Below, piece by piece: positions 35,850 through 47,846 of a stretch of DNA of 64,000 bases. Both the position numbers and the translations under genes were made by a program. Source of the DNA: Ashinkailepas kermadecensis (Eukaryota > Arthropoda > Thecostraca > Neolepadidae); assembly GCA_034440615.1 (NCBI GenBank), contig JAOTOM010004054.1, positions 151,514-215,513 of the forward strand, read 5' to 3'. A model generated the notes under the pieces. That model made no database searches. It was not told the origin of the DNA and worked only from the letters and a program-made list of their open reading frames with translations. Position 1 is the first letter of the stretch, and each line of letters begins with the position of its first letter.

Positions 35850-35935
35850 GGCGCACGTGCGGGGGCGGGGGCGGGGGCGTGGCGGGGGCAGGGCGGGGGC
35901 GGGGCGGGGGCAGGGCGGGGGCCGGGGCGGGGTCT
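35850..35935. repeat. G-rich GGGGGC repeat
   Basis: Runs of GGGGGCGGGG and GGGGGCAGGGC on the plus strand, with many G-triplets, so quadruplex formation is possible. Confidence 0.8.
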
Positions 35936-36367
35936 CTGTCGCCCAAGGTAGCACGCGTAGCCTCTGGTCTTATATACGCTGGCGTTGGCCTGCTGGCTGG
36001 TGGCTGCTGACTGCTGAGCCTGCTGCCAATTGTGGTAGGGACCAGGCACCACAGTCGGCTTCTGACCGCTCGTGTCCTGTCTATATCAGGGAACAGAAGG
36101 TGATTGCCATAACGAGCACAAAGAGTATATCTGTCCGTGAGGAAAGGGAGCGAGATCTACGAAAATATGCGAGAGCACCCAGCCGAAAACTATTTATTCA
36201 CCCATGGCACAACGGAGCACCAGCCCATGTACATAAAAGGCCACACCTCAGCTGCAGCTCGGCACCGCAGCCTAACTGATGACAACTAATTACCCTCCTG
36301 TGGTCATTTGGAATACCTTGCGGTACGCCCACAGAGCGGAGTCCACCTCCCTGGTCTCCGCCCCGGA
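35936..36367. other. unique sequence, no gene seen
   Basis: Short unique stretch between G-rich sequence and the ACACGAG repeat. TATATAC at about 35970 is the only promoter-like word, which is weak evidence. Confidence 0.35.
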
Positions 36368-36422
36368 CACGAGACACGAGACACGAGACACGAGACACGA
36401 GACACGAGACACGAGACACGAG
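36368..36422. repeat. ACACGAG heptanucleotide microsatellite
   Basis: Eight tandem copies of ACACGAG. Confidence 0.9.
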
Positions 36423-36444
36423 CGGCATCGAAGCGCCGTCACCA

Positions 36445-37080
36445 CCACCCGGCCACCCCACCACCCGGTCACCCCACCACCCGGCCACCCCATCACCCGG
36501 TCACCCCACCACCAGGCCACCCCGACCGGTCACCCCACCACCCGGCCACCCCACCACCCGGTCACCCCACCACCCGGTCACCCCACCACCCGGCCACCCC
36601 ACCACCCGGTCACCCCACCACCCGGCCACCCCACCACCCGGCCACCCCACCACCCGGCCACCCCACCACCCGGTCACCCCACCACCCGGTCACCCCACCA
36701 CCCGGCCACCCCACCACCCGGCCACCCCATCACCCGGCCACCCCACCACCCGGTAACCCCACCACCCGGTCACCCCACCACCCGGCCACCCCATCACCCG
36801 GTCACCCCACCACCCGGACGCCCCACCACCAGGCCACCCCGACCGGTCACCCCACCACCCGGCCGCCCCACCACCCGGCCATCCCATCACCCGGTAATCC
36901 CACCACCCGGTCACCCCACCACCCGGCCACCCCACCACCCGGCCACCCCACCACCCGGCCACCCCACCACCCGGCCACCCCACCACCCGGCCACCCCACC
37001 ACCCGACCACCCCACCACCCGGCCACCCCACCACCCGGCCACCCCACCACCCGGCCACCCCACCACCCAGCCACTCTGAC
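36445..37080. repeat. 16-bp minisatellite, about 40 copies
   Basis: The unit is CACCCGG(T/C)CACCCCAC (16 bp). One strand is almost purely C with A, the other G with T. Rare variants (CCGACCGGTC, CAGGCCACC) recur twice in the same order near 36510 and 36830, suggesting a larger segmental duplication inside the array. Confidence 0.93.
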
Positions 37081-37394
37081 CGGTCACCGGCACTGATCCC
37101 GCGGCGCTGAATTGAGCGCTTCGTGGCGCCCTGTCGACTCGGGTGTCGCCGCGGCCTGTCTCCACCCACTGCTGAGCCGGGGGCGATCGGAAGTCCGGGA
37201 GCGGCCTCCTCACAGCAAGCCGCGGCCCAGGGGTGGATCGCCGCATAGGGGACAAAGAGGCCCACCAAACCCACCCAGTCCTCTTCATCCAACCCCAACC
37301 CTGCCCCACCCACCACATCACACACTCCCAAGTCGTTCCACCCCACGTCTCCCCTATATTGCGATGTCCCCTCGCCACCAACACTAAACTCCTC

Positions 37395-38250
37395 AAAATC
37401 CCCTTCCGACCACCTCCCGTTACCAAGCTGCTTCCCCTCCCGTCAGCGAGGCCTTTACTCCCGCACCACCTCCCGTTACCAAGCTGCTTCCCCTCCCGTC
37501 AGCGAGGCCTTACTCCCGCACCACCTCCCGTTACCAAGCTGCTTCCCTCCCGTCAGCGAGGCCTTTACTCCGCACCACCTCCCGTTACCAAGCTGCTTCC
37601 CCTCCCGTCAGCGAGGCCTTTACTCCCGCACCACCTCCCGTTACCAAGCTGCTTCCCCTCCCGTCAGCGAGGCCTTTACTCCCGCACCACCTCCCGTTAC
37701 CAAGCTGCTTCCCCTCCCGTCAGCGAGGCCTTTACTCCCGCACCACCTCCCGTTACCAAGCTGCTTCCCCTCCGTCAGCGAGGCCTTTACTCCCGCACCA
37801 CCTCCCGTTACCAAGCTGCTTCTCCTCCCGTCAGCGAGGCCTTTACTCCCGCACCAGCTCCCGTTACCAAGCTGCTTCCCTCCCGTCAGCGAGGCCTTTA
37901 CTCCCGCACCACCTCCCGTTACCAAGCTGCTTCCCCTCCCGTCAGCGAGGCCTTTACTCCCGCACCACCTCCCGTTACCAAGCTGCTTCCCCTCCCGTCA
38001 GCGAGGCCTTTACTCCCGCACCAGCTCCCGTTACCAAGCTGCTTCCCTGCCGTCGCGAGGCCTTTACCCCGCACCACCTCCCGTTACCAAGCTGCTTCTC
38101 CTCCCGTCAGCGAGGCCTTTACTCCCGCACCAGCTCCCGTTACCAAGCTGCTTCCCTCCCGTCAGCGAGGCCTTTACTCCCGCACCACCTCCCGTTACCA
38201 AGCTGCTTCCCCTCCCGTCAGCGAGGCCTTTACTCCCGCACCAGCGTCGC
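37395..38250. repeat. 56-bp minisatellite, about 15 copies
   Basis: The unit is CACCTCCCGTTACCAAGCTG, CTTCCCCTCC, CGTCAGCGAGGCCTTTACTC, CCGCAC. Period 56 is seen at 37441/37497. Single-base deletions in several copies shift the reading frame, which argues against protein coding even though one strand stays open for 379 codons. Confidence 0.94.
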
Positions 38251-39731
38251 CGGTCCCCACCACCCACGTTCCGTCTCACATTCCTGACATGGGGCTGAGA
38301 AGGCAATATTATTGCGCCTTTGCAGTGCTGCTTTTCGTTCTATGCTTGACTACTCGTGCGCATAGTTTATGACGATGTACTCCCTTCCCAAAAGAGATCG
38401 TTAACCCGTCCACCACGCTTGTGTTCGGATTTGCACAGAAACGTACCGTACTTCTCGCAGGTCGAAGAGAATCAATCCTCACGAAATATCCGCTGAAAGT
38501 ATTTAACTTAAAAATACACACTTCGTATCTCACAATTACCTACCAAACATCGTATGGTATGGGTGGTGAGGTACTCCATCGTATGGCATGGGTGGTGGGG
38601 CACCCCCATCGTATGGTGCCACATTTAGCGCCACCTTGTGAAGCATTCTGTCTTGTCGCCGATCCTTATCGAGACCAATTTGTGTGCACTTAGTGGATTG
38701 GGTTATGCCGCAAGAGGTTCACCAAGCTACGCTATGATGCTAATACTCTGAAGTTGGACGACTTATTGGGAAATGATTCCCGAGTTATACAAAACAGAGC
38801 AGTTTTGTGCTTCCTTGCAGAGATAGGATTTGAAGTAATATACACACCTTCCTAGCTGATAATTTGCTTCCCTAGATATGTTCTATTGAGCGCTCTTCTA
38901 TGTGACGGTGATTAAGCAAGCTTGTTATGGGTGCAATATAACCTACTGTGGTTGCCGCACCCTAAAACCCCAATAATCATCATCACCAAGCTACGCCCGT
39001 TGAACGGCCACAGTCGAGCCATGGCGGTGCCGTGGTATCGGGTATCAATATGTCGCTGCTGACGCAGGAAGTCCGAAACTACTTCCACTGAATTTCTTGG
39101 TCTAACTGCGTAATATTTCCAATACCGACGGGTCAAAGACCCGGTCTGGTGTAGTCTGCGAGCTTGTGAGTGGTGAGATGGAGAAAAGGCATGCTTTACT
39201 TTTTTAGTTTGTCTGTCTTTACTGCATAATTATTCACATAATTATTGCAGAATTATATGCAGAAACGCCCTGTTTTTTCTCAAGATTGCTATCCAAATAT
39301 TTCAATCGTTGCAGACTTTGCGAGCTCGCTGCTCTCAGTCACCAGCCCACTACATTTATCTTATTTTGTATCGCGTGTCTTGAATAGACTGGCCACCCTT
39401 GTACATAGCAATGCCGTATGAGCTTTACGTGGGCGTCGGGTCATGGTGGAGTTCATGGAAATGAAAAGTCAGGCAAACTCTGCTGCCAAGGCAGCACCAG
39501 AACTTCCTGCCTTAGCCGGCACAAAGTTTCCGACAACACATTGGCTCGCTGTGGTGAACTTAGCAACCATGAGAGAGTGGCAGCAGCGCTGGTCTGCAGA
39601 GAAACCGTGTGTTCTTTAACAAGTTGGACCATTTACATGCAGGGTACTGACAGCCCGTGATTCGAAGGAATGGAAAGGGTACTATGTAGTCTACACATCG
39701 ACCATATATATCAAACGCATAGTTATTTTTC
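38251..39731. other. unique sequence, no gene seen
   Basis: A short CATCGTATGG(T/C)ATGGGTGGTG duplication lies near 38550-38610 and a SINE-tail-like word at 38950-38985. Nothing else recognised. Confidence 0.4.
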
Positions 39732-39885
39732 TGGGAAAAACGATGCCGATGGACAGCCTGCGGAGCCGAAGTGACGGTTGTCAGGGAAAGAGCGATACCG
39801 ATGGACAGCCTGCGGAGCCGAAGTGACGGTTGTCAGGGAAAGAGCGATACCGATGGACAGCCTGCGGAGCAGAAGTGACGGTTGA
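39732..39885. repeat. 52-bp triplication
   Basis: Three copies of a 52-bp unit containing CGAT(A/G)CCGATGGACAGCCT. TCAGGG recurs at 39781 and 39833. Confidence 0.88.
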
Positions 39886-40349
39886 GCATACCCTTATCTC
39901 TTCCACACTTCTTAGTTCCATCTGACAGATATATTTTTAGGCATCTAGTGCTACCGATATATCGGGTGAACCCCTTAAGTTTAGATCTCAGGTGTCACAA
40001 AGTACTTCAACTTCATTGAACTACATGCTGCGTAGGTCTAATCGGCGGTTTGTATGGTGGACATGGTTACGATAGCTGCCCTCGTCAGTGTAGCACTGTG
40101 AAGTATGCCTTCTCGGCCTTTGTAGGCAACTAGCAGGTTTGAGGCTGGATCACTTAGTTCTCGTCTGGCGCATATAATCTCCATTTCATACTATTTCCGT
40201 GATTTGTTTTGCATTTTACTTGCATTCCTTGTTATCGTTGTTGTGCACATTTCGTTTTGATTCCTGAAATACCTGTACCAGGTAAAGTAATTATGGACTC
40301 AAGATAGCCGAAGCAGCCGACGCACCCTAAAATCTAAACTACGCACTAC
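39886..40349. other. unique sequence; SINE-tail-like word near 40313-40345
   Basis: GCAGCCGACGCACCCTAAAA belongs to the dispersed tail words also seen near 3318, 14824, 31859 and 38950. No gene. Confidence 0.4.
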
Positions 40350-40684
40350 ACAGTTCCACAGCTACTGCAGCAGGCTCCACTACTGCTGCAATGGGCCACA
40401 CAACTGCTGCAATAGGCCTCACAACCGCTGCAGCATATCCAGTAGCTGCAGCAGGGCACACAATTGCTGCATCGGGCTCTAGAGTTGCTTCAGTGAATCC
40501 CAGAGCTGTTGCAGCAGGCCGAGCAGCTGCAACAGGACCCATAACTGCTACATCGGGCCCTAGAGTTGCTTCAGTTGATCCCAGAGATGCTGTAGCAGAT
40601 CACATAGCTCCTGCAGCAGTCCAGGCAGCTGTTGCAGCGGGCCAGGCAGCTGTTGCAACGGGCCTCACAACTGCTGCCGCAGGC
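40350..40684. repeat. imperfect CTGCTGCA-rich repeat
   Basis: Loose 9- to 21-bp repetitions of ACAACTGCTGCA(A/G) and GCAGCAGGCC. The Ala/Thr-rich open frame here is a by-product of that composition. Confidence 0.6.
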
Positions 40685-40928
40685 GCGGCAACTGAAGCAG
40701 GTCGGACAGCTGGTGCAGCAGACCCCATGCCGGCAGAGCCGAGCCCGTCCCACAGCCGAGCACGCCATGCTGCGGGCGCACGCCGGAGGTGTCGAGGCCG
40801 CGAGGAGCGGCAACTGAAGCAGGTCGGACAGCTGGTGCAGCAGACCCCATGCCGGCAGAGCCGAGCCCGTCCCACAGCCGAGCACGCCATGCTGCGGGCG
40901 CACGCCGGAGGTGTCGAGGCCGCGAGGC
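40685..40928. repeat. 122-bp tandem duplication
   Basis: GCGGCAACTGAAGCAGGTCG begins at 40685 and again at 40807, and the two 122-bp copies are almost identical. They end in a GTCGAGGCCGCGAGG boundary. Confidence 0.9.
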
Positions 40929-41065
40929 CTGAAGAGGTGGTCGCCCGCCCTGTTCTCTGTACGCGGTGCTGACGCTGTACAGTGTACAGTCCGATAGAGG
41001 CACCGATCTGTGCCACTCACAGATTGTGGCCGGCCGGTGGCAGTGCCGGCCACTAAACTCGGCCC

Positions 41066-41107
41066 CGTCACGTGACGTGACGTGACGTGACGTGACGTGA
41101 CGTGACG
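41066..41107. repeat. CGTGA pentanucleotide microsatellite
   Basis: About eight tandem copies of CGTGA, preceded by GTCACGTGACG. Confidence 0.9.
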
Positions 41108-41159
41108 CTGCGGTGCGCGACACCGTTCCCACCTGGCCGGATTTACTCGGCGTTGGCGG

Positions 41160-41865
41160 TCAAGACGCCGAATTGTTGAGCCATGCAGTCGACTGCGGTG
41201 GCGGTGGCCCGGCCCGACCTTATCCGGCCGGGTATCGGCGTCAGGCTAGACCGGATGCCATACCGGATATCGGCGCCGTTCGCCGAGTTGTTGAGCCATG
41301 CAGTCGACTGCGGTGGCGGTGGCCCAGCCCGACCTTATCCGGCCGGGTATCGGCGTCAGGCTAGACCGGATGCCATACCGGATATCGGCGCCGTTCGCCG
41401 AATTGTTCCGCCATGCAGTCGACTGCGGTGGCGGTGGCCCGGCCCGACCTTATCCGGCCGGGTATCGGCGTCAGGCTAGACCGGATGCCATACCGGATAT
41501 CGGCGCCGTTCGCCGAGTTGTTGAGCCATGCAGTCGACTGCGGTGGCGGTGGCCCGGCCCGACCTTATCCGGCCGGGTATCGGCGTCAGGCTAGACCGGA
41601 TGCCATACCGGATATCGGCGCCGTTCGCCGAATTGTTCCGCCATGCAGTCGACTGCGGTGGCGGTGGCCCGGCCCGACCTTATCCGGCCGGGTATCGGCG
41701 TCAGGCTAGACCGGATGCCATACCGGATATCGGCGCCGTTCGCCGAGTTGTTGAGCCATGCAGTCGACTGCGGTGGCGGTGGCCCGGCCCGACCTTATCC
41801 GGCCGGGTATCGGCGTCAGGCTAGACCGGATGCCATACCGGATATCGGCGCCGTTCGCTTCCTGT
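41160..41865. repeat. 115-bp minisatellite, six copies
   Basis: Equivalent CCATGCAGTCGACTGCGG words occur at 115-bp steps (41181, 41296, 41411 and so on). Unit ends alternate between TTGTTGAGCC and TTGTTCCGCC in the order A, A, B, A, B, A, so the last four copies form a 230-bp higher-order repeat. The unit contains a TCCGGCCGGGTATCGGCG block and an imperfect GGATGCCATACCGGATATC inverted element. Confidence 0.95.
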
Positions 41866-42354
41866 GTCCGCGCCGGGTTGTGGGCCGCCGCCTCACTGCA
41901 CTGGTGTGACGCGTCTTGCGCTCTCTGCAGCGCTCCGTTACGCCTTGTTACGGCGGCATCAGCTGGCTGACCGCGACTGGAATTGCACGTCACTGGACAC
42001 CAGACGCCCGATGGGCCCGCTCAATTGGCGAACGGGAGCGCCCTGCAGTGACGCCATCAAGACGCCATGAACACTGACGTCATTAGAGTTTCCCAGTGAC
42101 GTCGAGTCGGTGCCAGAATGACGTCAGCTGTTGTCCGACACGTGATGTTCAGCATCCGAATAGTGTGCTCGTATTTCACAACACGGAACGTGAGCTGCAT
42201 TGCTGATGCTTAGCGGCGCATGGCTCGGATATCTGGCGGCTCGACACCTGTCTGTACACCGGCCCGACCACTACGGCACCACCCACCTGGTTCCGCACCT
42301 GACCTGCCCACACAGTCTCCCTCCTGCAGCCTGTGTACTCTGTGCAGTGTGCAC
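41866..42354. other. unique sequence, no gene seen
   Basis: Several TGACGTCA-like words (near 42071-42125) resemble CRE/ATF sites, but nothing ties them to a gene. Confidence 0.35.
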
Positions 42355-42753
42355 TAGAGGTGGCAAATGTAAGGGCCGAAAGCCCGGTCAAGAGACAGGT
42401 TAGGACCGGTGTACTTTTTGACCGGTCTTGGAATATATGCGGGTCTTTCAACCGGTCTTTGAGTTGATTTGATTTGATCTTTTTCAATATGCAATTCATA
42501 CTTAATGGTCAGACTGCCTGTCATACAACCGGTTGCTGCGCCGTTTTCGTCTTCATACTACACTCCTTGATATTAAGAGAGTTTGGTGTTAACTGCAAAT
42601 TACCAAACATGACAAATGCCAAGTACTCAGTCATCAATAAACGCATGCACAGCAAAATCAACCTTGGAACAGCATCATACATGGGATAAATCGATGAGAA
42701 CCGAAGGCCCAACAACATAATTACCCCCAATTAATTACTGTTTGCCACCTCTA
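42355..42753. mobile_element. hAT-type MITE, 399 bp
   Basis: Terminal inverted repeats TAGAGGTGGCAAA and TTTGCCACCTCTA, of the TAGRGNTGG form common in hAT elements. Flanks are GTGTGCAC (42347-42354) and GTGTACAC (42754-42761), an 8-bp target-site duplication with one mismatch. The interior is AT-rich with no transposase. Confidence 0.88.
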
Positions 42754-42837
42754 GTGTACACCGGATGGGCGCGGGCCGTATATCGCACTTCATCGATACT
42801 TCATACTTCGATTCTGCCGCCGTCGACCGATACCACA

Positions 42838-43275
42838 CCATCCGCACACCGACCCGACCACCGTCGGCAGACACGGACACCATCCGCACACCGACCCGAC
42901 CACAGCCGGCAGACACCGACACCATCCGCACACCGACCCGACCACCGTCGGCAGACGTCGACACCATCCGCACACCGAACCAACCACCGTCGGCAGACAC
43001 GGACACCATCCGCACACCGAACCAACCACCGTCGGCAGACACGGACACCATCCGCACACCGAACCCAACCATCAGTCGGCAGACGCCGACACCATCCGCA
43101 CGCCGACCCGACCACCGTCGGCAGACACGGACACCATCCGCACACCGAACCAACCATCGTCGGCAGACACCGACAATAGCCGCACACCGACCCGACCGAC
43201 GTCGACAGACACCGACACCATCCGCACACCGACCCGACCACCGTCGGCAGACGTCGACACCATCCGCACACTCAC
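42838..43275. repeat. 42-bp minisatellite
   Basis: The unit is GACACCATCCGCACACCGAC, CCGACCACCG, TCGGCAGACACG (42 bp). About ten copies, with a CCAACC variant in the centre. Divisible by three, hence long frames on both strands. Confidence 0.93.
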
Positions 43276-43790
43276 CCGACCGACGTCGACCGACCACAGT
43301 CGACCGACCACAGTCGACCGACCACCGTATACCGACCACAGTCGACCGACCGACGTCGACCGACCACAGTCGACCGACCACCGTAGACCGACCACCGTAG
43401 ACCGACCACAGTCGACCGACCACAGTCGACCGACCACCGTATACCGACCACAGTCGACCGACCGACGTCGACCGACCACAGTCGACCGACCACCGTAGAC
43501 CGACCACAGTCGACCGACCACCGTAGACCGACCACAGTCGACCGACCACAGTGGACCGACCACAGTCGACCGACCACAGTGGACCGACCACAGTCGACCG
43601 ACCACCGTAGACCGACCACAGTCGACCGACCACAGTCGACCGACCACAGTGGACCGACCACAGTCGACCGACCACCGTAGACCGACCACCGTCGACCGAC
43701 CACCGTAGACCGACCACAGTCGACCGACCACAGTCGACCGACCACCGTAGACCGACCACAGTCGACCGACCACCGTAGACCGACCCGTCC
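43276..43790. repeat. 14-bp minisatellite, about 36 copies
   Basis: The unit is GTCGACCGACCACA, with AGACC, ATACC and GGACC variants at the GTCGACC step. It follows the 42-bp array directly and shares the CGACCACC(G/A) word, so the 14-bp array may have grown from part of the 42-bp unit. Confidence 0.93.
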
Positions 43791-44019
43791 GGACGAACCG
43801 CCTCGAACGAGCGTACCGCTCCACGTCCGTCCACCATGTCTGCCATCAAGTCGCCTTGGATTGTCGAACGACAGCGGTTAGTGACCACAGAGGTGCACGC
43901 AGGCCAATGACCTCAGAGGTGGCATCGAGGGTCTCGGGTCACAGTGGTCAGTGGCCACGGGAATGTCGCCGGCCAGTAACTACAGATGACCGTGGGGATC
44001 CCGGGTCACAGTCGTCAGC
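43791..44019. repeat. diverged edge of the 75-bp array
   Basis: Loose GTCAGTGACC/GTGGTCAGTGGCC repetitions lead into the regular 75-bp array. Confidence 0.5.
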
Positions 44020-44685
44020 GGCAGTAGGGGTGTTGCAGGTCAGTGACCTCAAGTGACCGTCCGGCACTGCTGGACTGCTCGGACGGCCAATAGTGACAGT
44101 AGGGGTGTTGCAGGTCAGTGACCTCAAGTGACCGTCCGGCACTGCTGGACTGCTCGGACGGCCAATAGTGACAGTAGGGGTGTTGCAGGTCAGTGACTTC
44201 AGGTGGCCGTCGGCACTGCTGAACTGCTCGGACGGCCAATAGTGACAGTAGGGGTGTTGCAGGTCAGTGACCTAGTGACCGTCCGACACTGCTGGACTGC
44301 TCGGACGGCCAATAGTGACAGTAGGGGTGTTGCAGGTCAGTGACCTCAGTGACCGTCCGGCACTGCTGGACTGCTCGGACGGCCAATAGTGACAGTAGGG
44401 GTGTTGCAGGTCAGTGACCTAGTGACCGTCCGGCACTGCTGGACTGCTCGGACGGCCAATAGTGACAGTAGGGGTGTTGCAGGTCAGTGACCTCAAGTGA
44501 CCGTCCGGCACTGCTGGACTGCTCGGACGGCCAATAGTGACAGTAGGGGTGTTGCAGGTCAGTGACTTCAGGTGACCGTCAGGCACTGCTGGACTGCTCG
44601 GACGGCCAATAGTGACAGTAGGGGTGTTGCAGGTCAGTGACTTCAGGTGACCGTCAGGCACTGCTGGACTGCTCGGACGGCCAAC
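44020..44685. repeat. 75-bp minisatellite, nine copies
   Basis: The unit is GTGACAGTAGGGGTGTTGCA, GGTCAGTGACCTCAAGTGAC, CGTCCGGCACTGCTGGACTG, CTCGGACGGCCAATA. Indels of 1-4 bp fall at the CTCAAGTGAC step. Confidence 0.94.
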
Positions 44686-44812
44686 GGATCGCTGGCCCAT
44701 CAGGCTGTCTGTTCTGTCGCACTTGACTAACAAGACAGGCCTCACTAGCAAGACGCTTCACTGCACGTGTGTTCCACACCCATCGACCTTGTCGATGTAC
44801 GCGAGATGGTAT

Positions 44813-45140
44813 GTCGGGGACGTGGGATGGTATGTCAGTGTACGTGGGATGGCATGTCGGGGACGTGGGATGGTATATCGGGGACGTGAGATTGTATATG
44901 TCGGGGACGTGAGATTGTATATGTCGGGAACGTTGGGTGGTGACGCATGTCGGGGACTTGAGATTGTATGTCTGAGATGTGGGATGGTATGTCGGGGACG
45001 TAGGATGGAATGTCGGGGACGTGGGATGCTATGTTGGGGACGTGGTATGGAATGTCGGGGACGTGGGATGGTATCTCGGGGACGTGAAGTGGAATGTCGG
45101 TGACTTGGGATTGGATGTAGGGGACTTGGGATTGGATGTC
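44813..45140. repeat. 21-bp GT-rich minisatellite
   Basis: The unit is about GTCGGGGACGTGGGATGGTAT, diverging toward both ends. Confidence 0.88.
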
Positions 45141-45404
45141 TGGAATTGTAGATCTGCTGAATGCAGTGCCAGATCTCATTTGGCGGTCTACATCGGGGTG
45201 GGGGGGGGCATGCTGGCAGATCAGGCGGGCAGTTTCCATGATCTGAACCTCCGCTGTTCTGATCTGATGAGCAGTTGTTCTGATATCACGCCGTTGGTCC
45301 GGTCTGGTCTGCTGCTGATCTTTAGCCGGCTGCTAGTTGACACCACAGGAGATATGAGGTGGAACGCAGACCGATGACTAGCGTCGTATCCGGATGGAGA
45401 ACTG

Positions 45405-45830
45405 CAGCAGAGATGAAGGCTAGCGCGATGCTGCACTCTGTACACAGCGCTTAGGGAGACCGCTGCACCATATACACCAACAGCAGCATAACTGCAGCAG
45501 TGATGAAGGCTAGCGCGATGCCGCACTCCGTGCACAGCGCTGAGGGAGACCGCTGCACCATATACACCAAGAGCAGCATAACTGCGCGAGATGAAGGCTG
45601 CGCGATGCCGCACCCGTGCACAGGCTGGGAGACCGCTGCACCATTCACCACAACGCATAACTGCAGCAGAGATGAAGGCTAGCGCGATGCCGCACTCCGT
45701 GCACAGCGCTGAGGGAGACCGCTGCACCATATACACCAACAACAGCATAACTGCAGCAGAGATGAAGGCTAGCGCGATGCTGCACTCCGTACACAGCGCT
45801 GAGGGAGACCTCTGCATCATATACACCAAT
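45405..45830. repeat. 89-90 bp minisatellite, five copies
   Basis: GATGAAGGC recurs at 45413, 45502, 45591, 45671 and 45761. The third unit is shortened by scattered small deletions. Confidence 0.92.
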
Positions 45831-46367
45831 AACACCATAAACAATATCGCATACCCCGAACAACAAAGTAGTTAGCAAGCGCAGCTGCAGGGAGCGTTGG
45901 GGAAATGTTTTGCCGCAGTGTTTCAGGATTGGGGATGAACGGACAGCGTATAATAATGGGGAGATGCGCTTATTAATGAAGCTGAAGCGAGTGTGCATGC
46001 GTGGCACCGTGTTCGTGCCACTTTCACCCGCCATCCGGCTTACCACTTGCTCTTCCAACCTTCCACTCTCACTCACCACCGACGGCTTCAAAATTATGCT
46101 CATTATTCAGCATGTTTTCACCAGCGTGAATTTTCGGCTAAAATAACCGCGACATGGCGAAGTGCAATTAGATTGCACACAAGCATGAATGCACTGACCT
46201 CGCTGGAATTATGTCGCAGCCTACTTCGGAATAGCGCGCAGAGCACTTCATGATACGACTTGCAGACATCACTCATGCACTCATTGGTCAAGGCTGAGAC
46301 GGCGGCAGAATGGGCCATCCTGCAGGTGGCACGCCTCTGCTTCGTTGACCTGATACCATCCGCTTCG
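45831..46367. other. unique sequence, no gene seen
   Basis: No exon or repeat recognised. Confidence 0.4.
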
Positions 46368-47395
46368 GTGACACTGGTACCACACGAACACCTCCACTTC
46401 GGAGACACTGGTACCACACGAACACCTCCACTTCGGAGACACTGGTACCACACGAACACCTCCACTTCGGTGACACTGGTACCACACGAACACCTCCACT
46501 TCGGAGACACTGGTACCACACGAACACCTCCACTTCGGAGACACTGGTACCACACGAACACCTCCACTTCGGAGACACTGGTACCACACGAACACCTCCA
46601 CTTCGGTGACACTGGTACCACACAAAACTCTGGGACACTGGTACCACACGAACACCTCCACTTCGGTGACACTGGTACCACACGAACACCTCCACTTCGG
46701 TGACACTGGTACCACACGAACACCTCCACTTCGGAGACACTGGTACCACACGAACACCTCCACGTTCCGAGACGACACCTCCACTTCGGAGACACTGGTA
46801 CCACCACACGAACACCTCTGCTCCGGAGACACTGGTACCACACGAACACCTCCACTTCGCCGACACTGGTACCACACGGACACCTCGACTTCGGGTGACA
46901 CTGGTACCACACGAAGCACCTCCCACTTCGGAGACACTGGTACCACACGAACACCTCCACTACTTCGGTGACACTGGTATCCGCTTCGGAGACACTGGTA
47001 CCACACGAACACCTCCACTTCGGTGACACTGGTACCACACGAACACCTCCACTTCGGAGACACTGGTACCACACGAACACCTCCACTTCGGTGACACTGG
47101 CTACCACCAGGGAAACTGGTACCACTCCGGACAACGCTGATACCGGCACACGAACACCTCCACTTCGGTGACACTGGCGAACACCTCCGCTCCGGAGACA
47201 CTGGCTCCACGAACACCTCCACTTCGGAGACACTGGCGCACCAGCTCCTGGAAACACTGGTACCGCCAAGGCCCCTCCGCTCCGGAGACACTGGCTCCAC
47301 CAGGGCTTCTCCGCTCCGGAAACGCTGATACCGCCAAGGCCCCTCCGCTCCGGAGACACTGGCTCCACCAGGGCTTCTCCGCTCCGGAGACGCGC
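46368..47395. repeat. 34-bp minisatellite, about 29 copies
   Basis: The unit is ACACTGGTACCACACGAACA plus CCTCCACTTCGGAG; 34-bp steps are visible at 46381/46415. The 5' half is homogeneous (GGAGAC versus GGTGAC variants). The 3' half after about 46750 is broken by indels and CCTCCGCTCCGGAG variants. Confidence 0.95.
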
Positions 47396-47846
47396 AGGCA
47401 CAGCGTGCAGGCACAGCGGCCGGTTTCGCTCGACGCCCACTCCCACGGTCGGGGTGGCGCACCGCAAAACGATGGGAGCGGCGCGTCGCGTCCGCGTCGC
47501 ATTTGCATGCTGCTGCGCCATCGGGCGGTAGCGGGAACCGGCGGCGAGCGGGGCGGCAGTGGGCGGAGCCGGAGAGATCCGGACGGCGGAGCTGTGTGTA
47601 ACTTATGGCGGTAAGACTGGGAGCTGGACGACACGGCGTGCAGTCAGGCCGGTGGTAGTGACAAGGTGCGGCCGGTCATGCGCTGGCGGTACACGTCACG
47701 TGCGAGAGACAATTGGGGTGGAGATACCGAGCTGACGGTGACGCCCATCGGACACCGGGGACATGGAAGGTGCCGACCTGACGGCGGTGCCGTCAGACTT
47801 GAGAGACAGGTGCGGTGGGAGGCACCGAGCTCTGGTAGCACCGTCA
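47396..47846. other. GC-rich unique sequence, no gene supported
   Basis: CpG-rich, with a donor-like ATGGCGGTAAG near 47606, but no matching exon frame. Confidence 0.35.

Noticed and set aside
37233..38372. 379-codon open frame on the plus strand
   Set aside because: It runs through a 56-bp array whose copies contain one-base deletions that rotate the frame. The product is only the repeat read in shifting frames.
42731..43888. Long minus-strand frame over the 42-bp and 14-bp arrays
   Set aside because: All three frames of both strands are partly open because of repeat composition. There is no independent coding signal.
46118..47521. 467-codon minus-strand frame
   Set aside because: It is produced by the 34-bp array (102 bp per frame cycle), and its flanks lack splice or start context.
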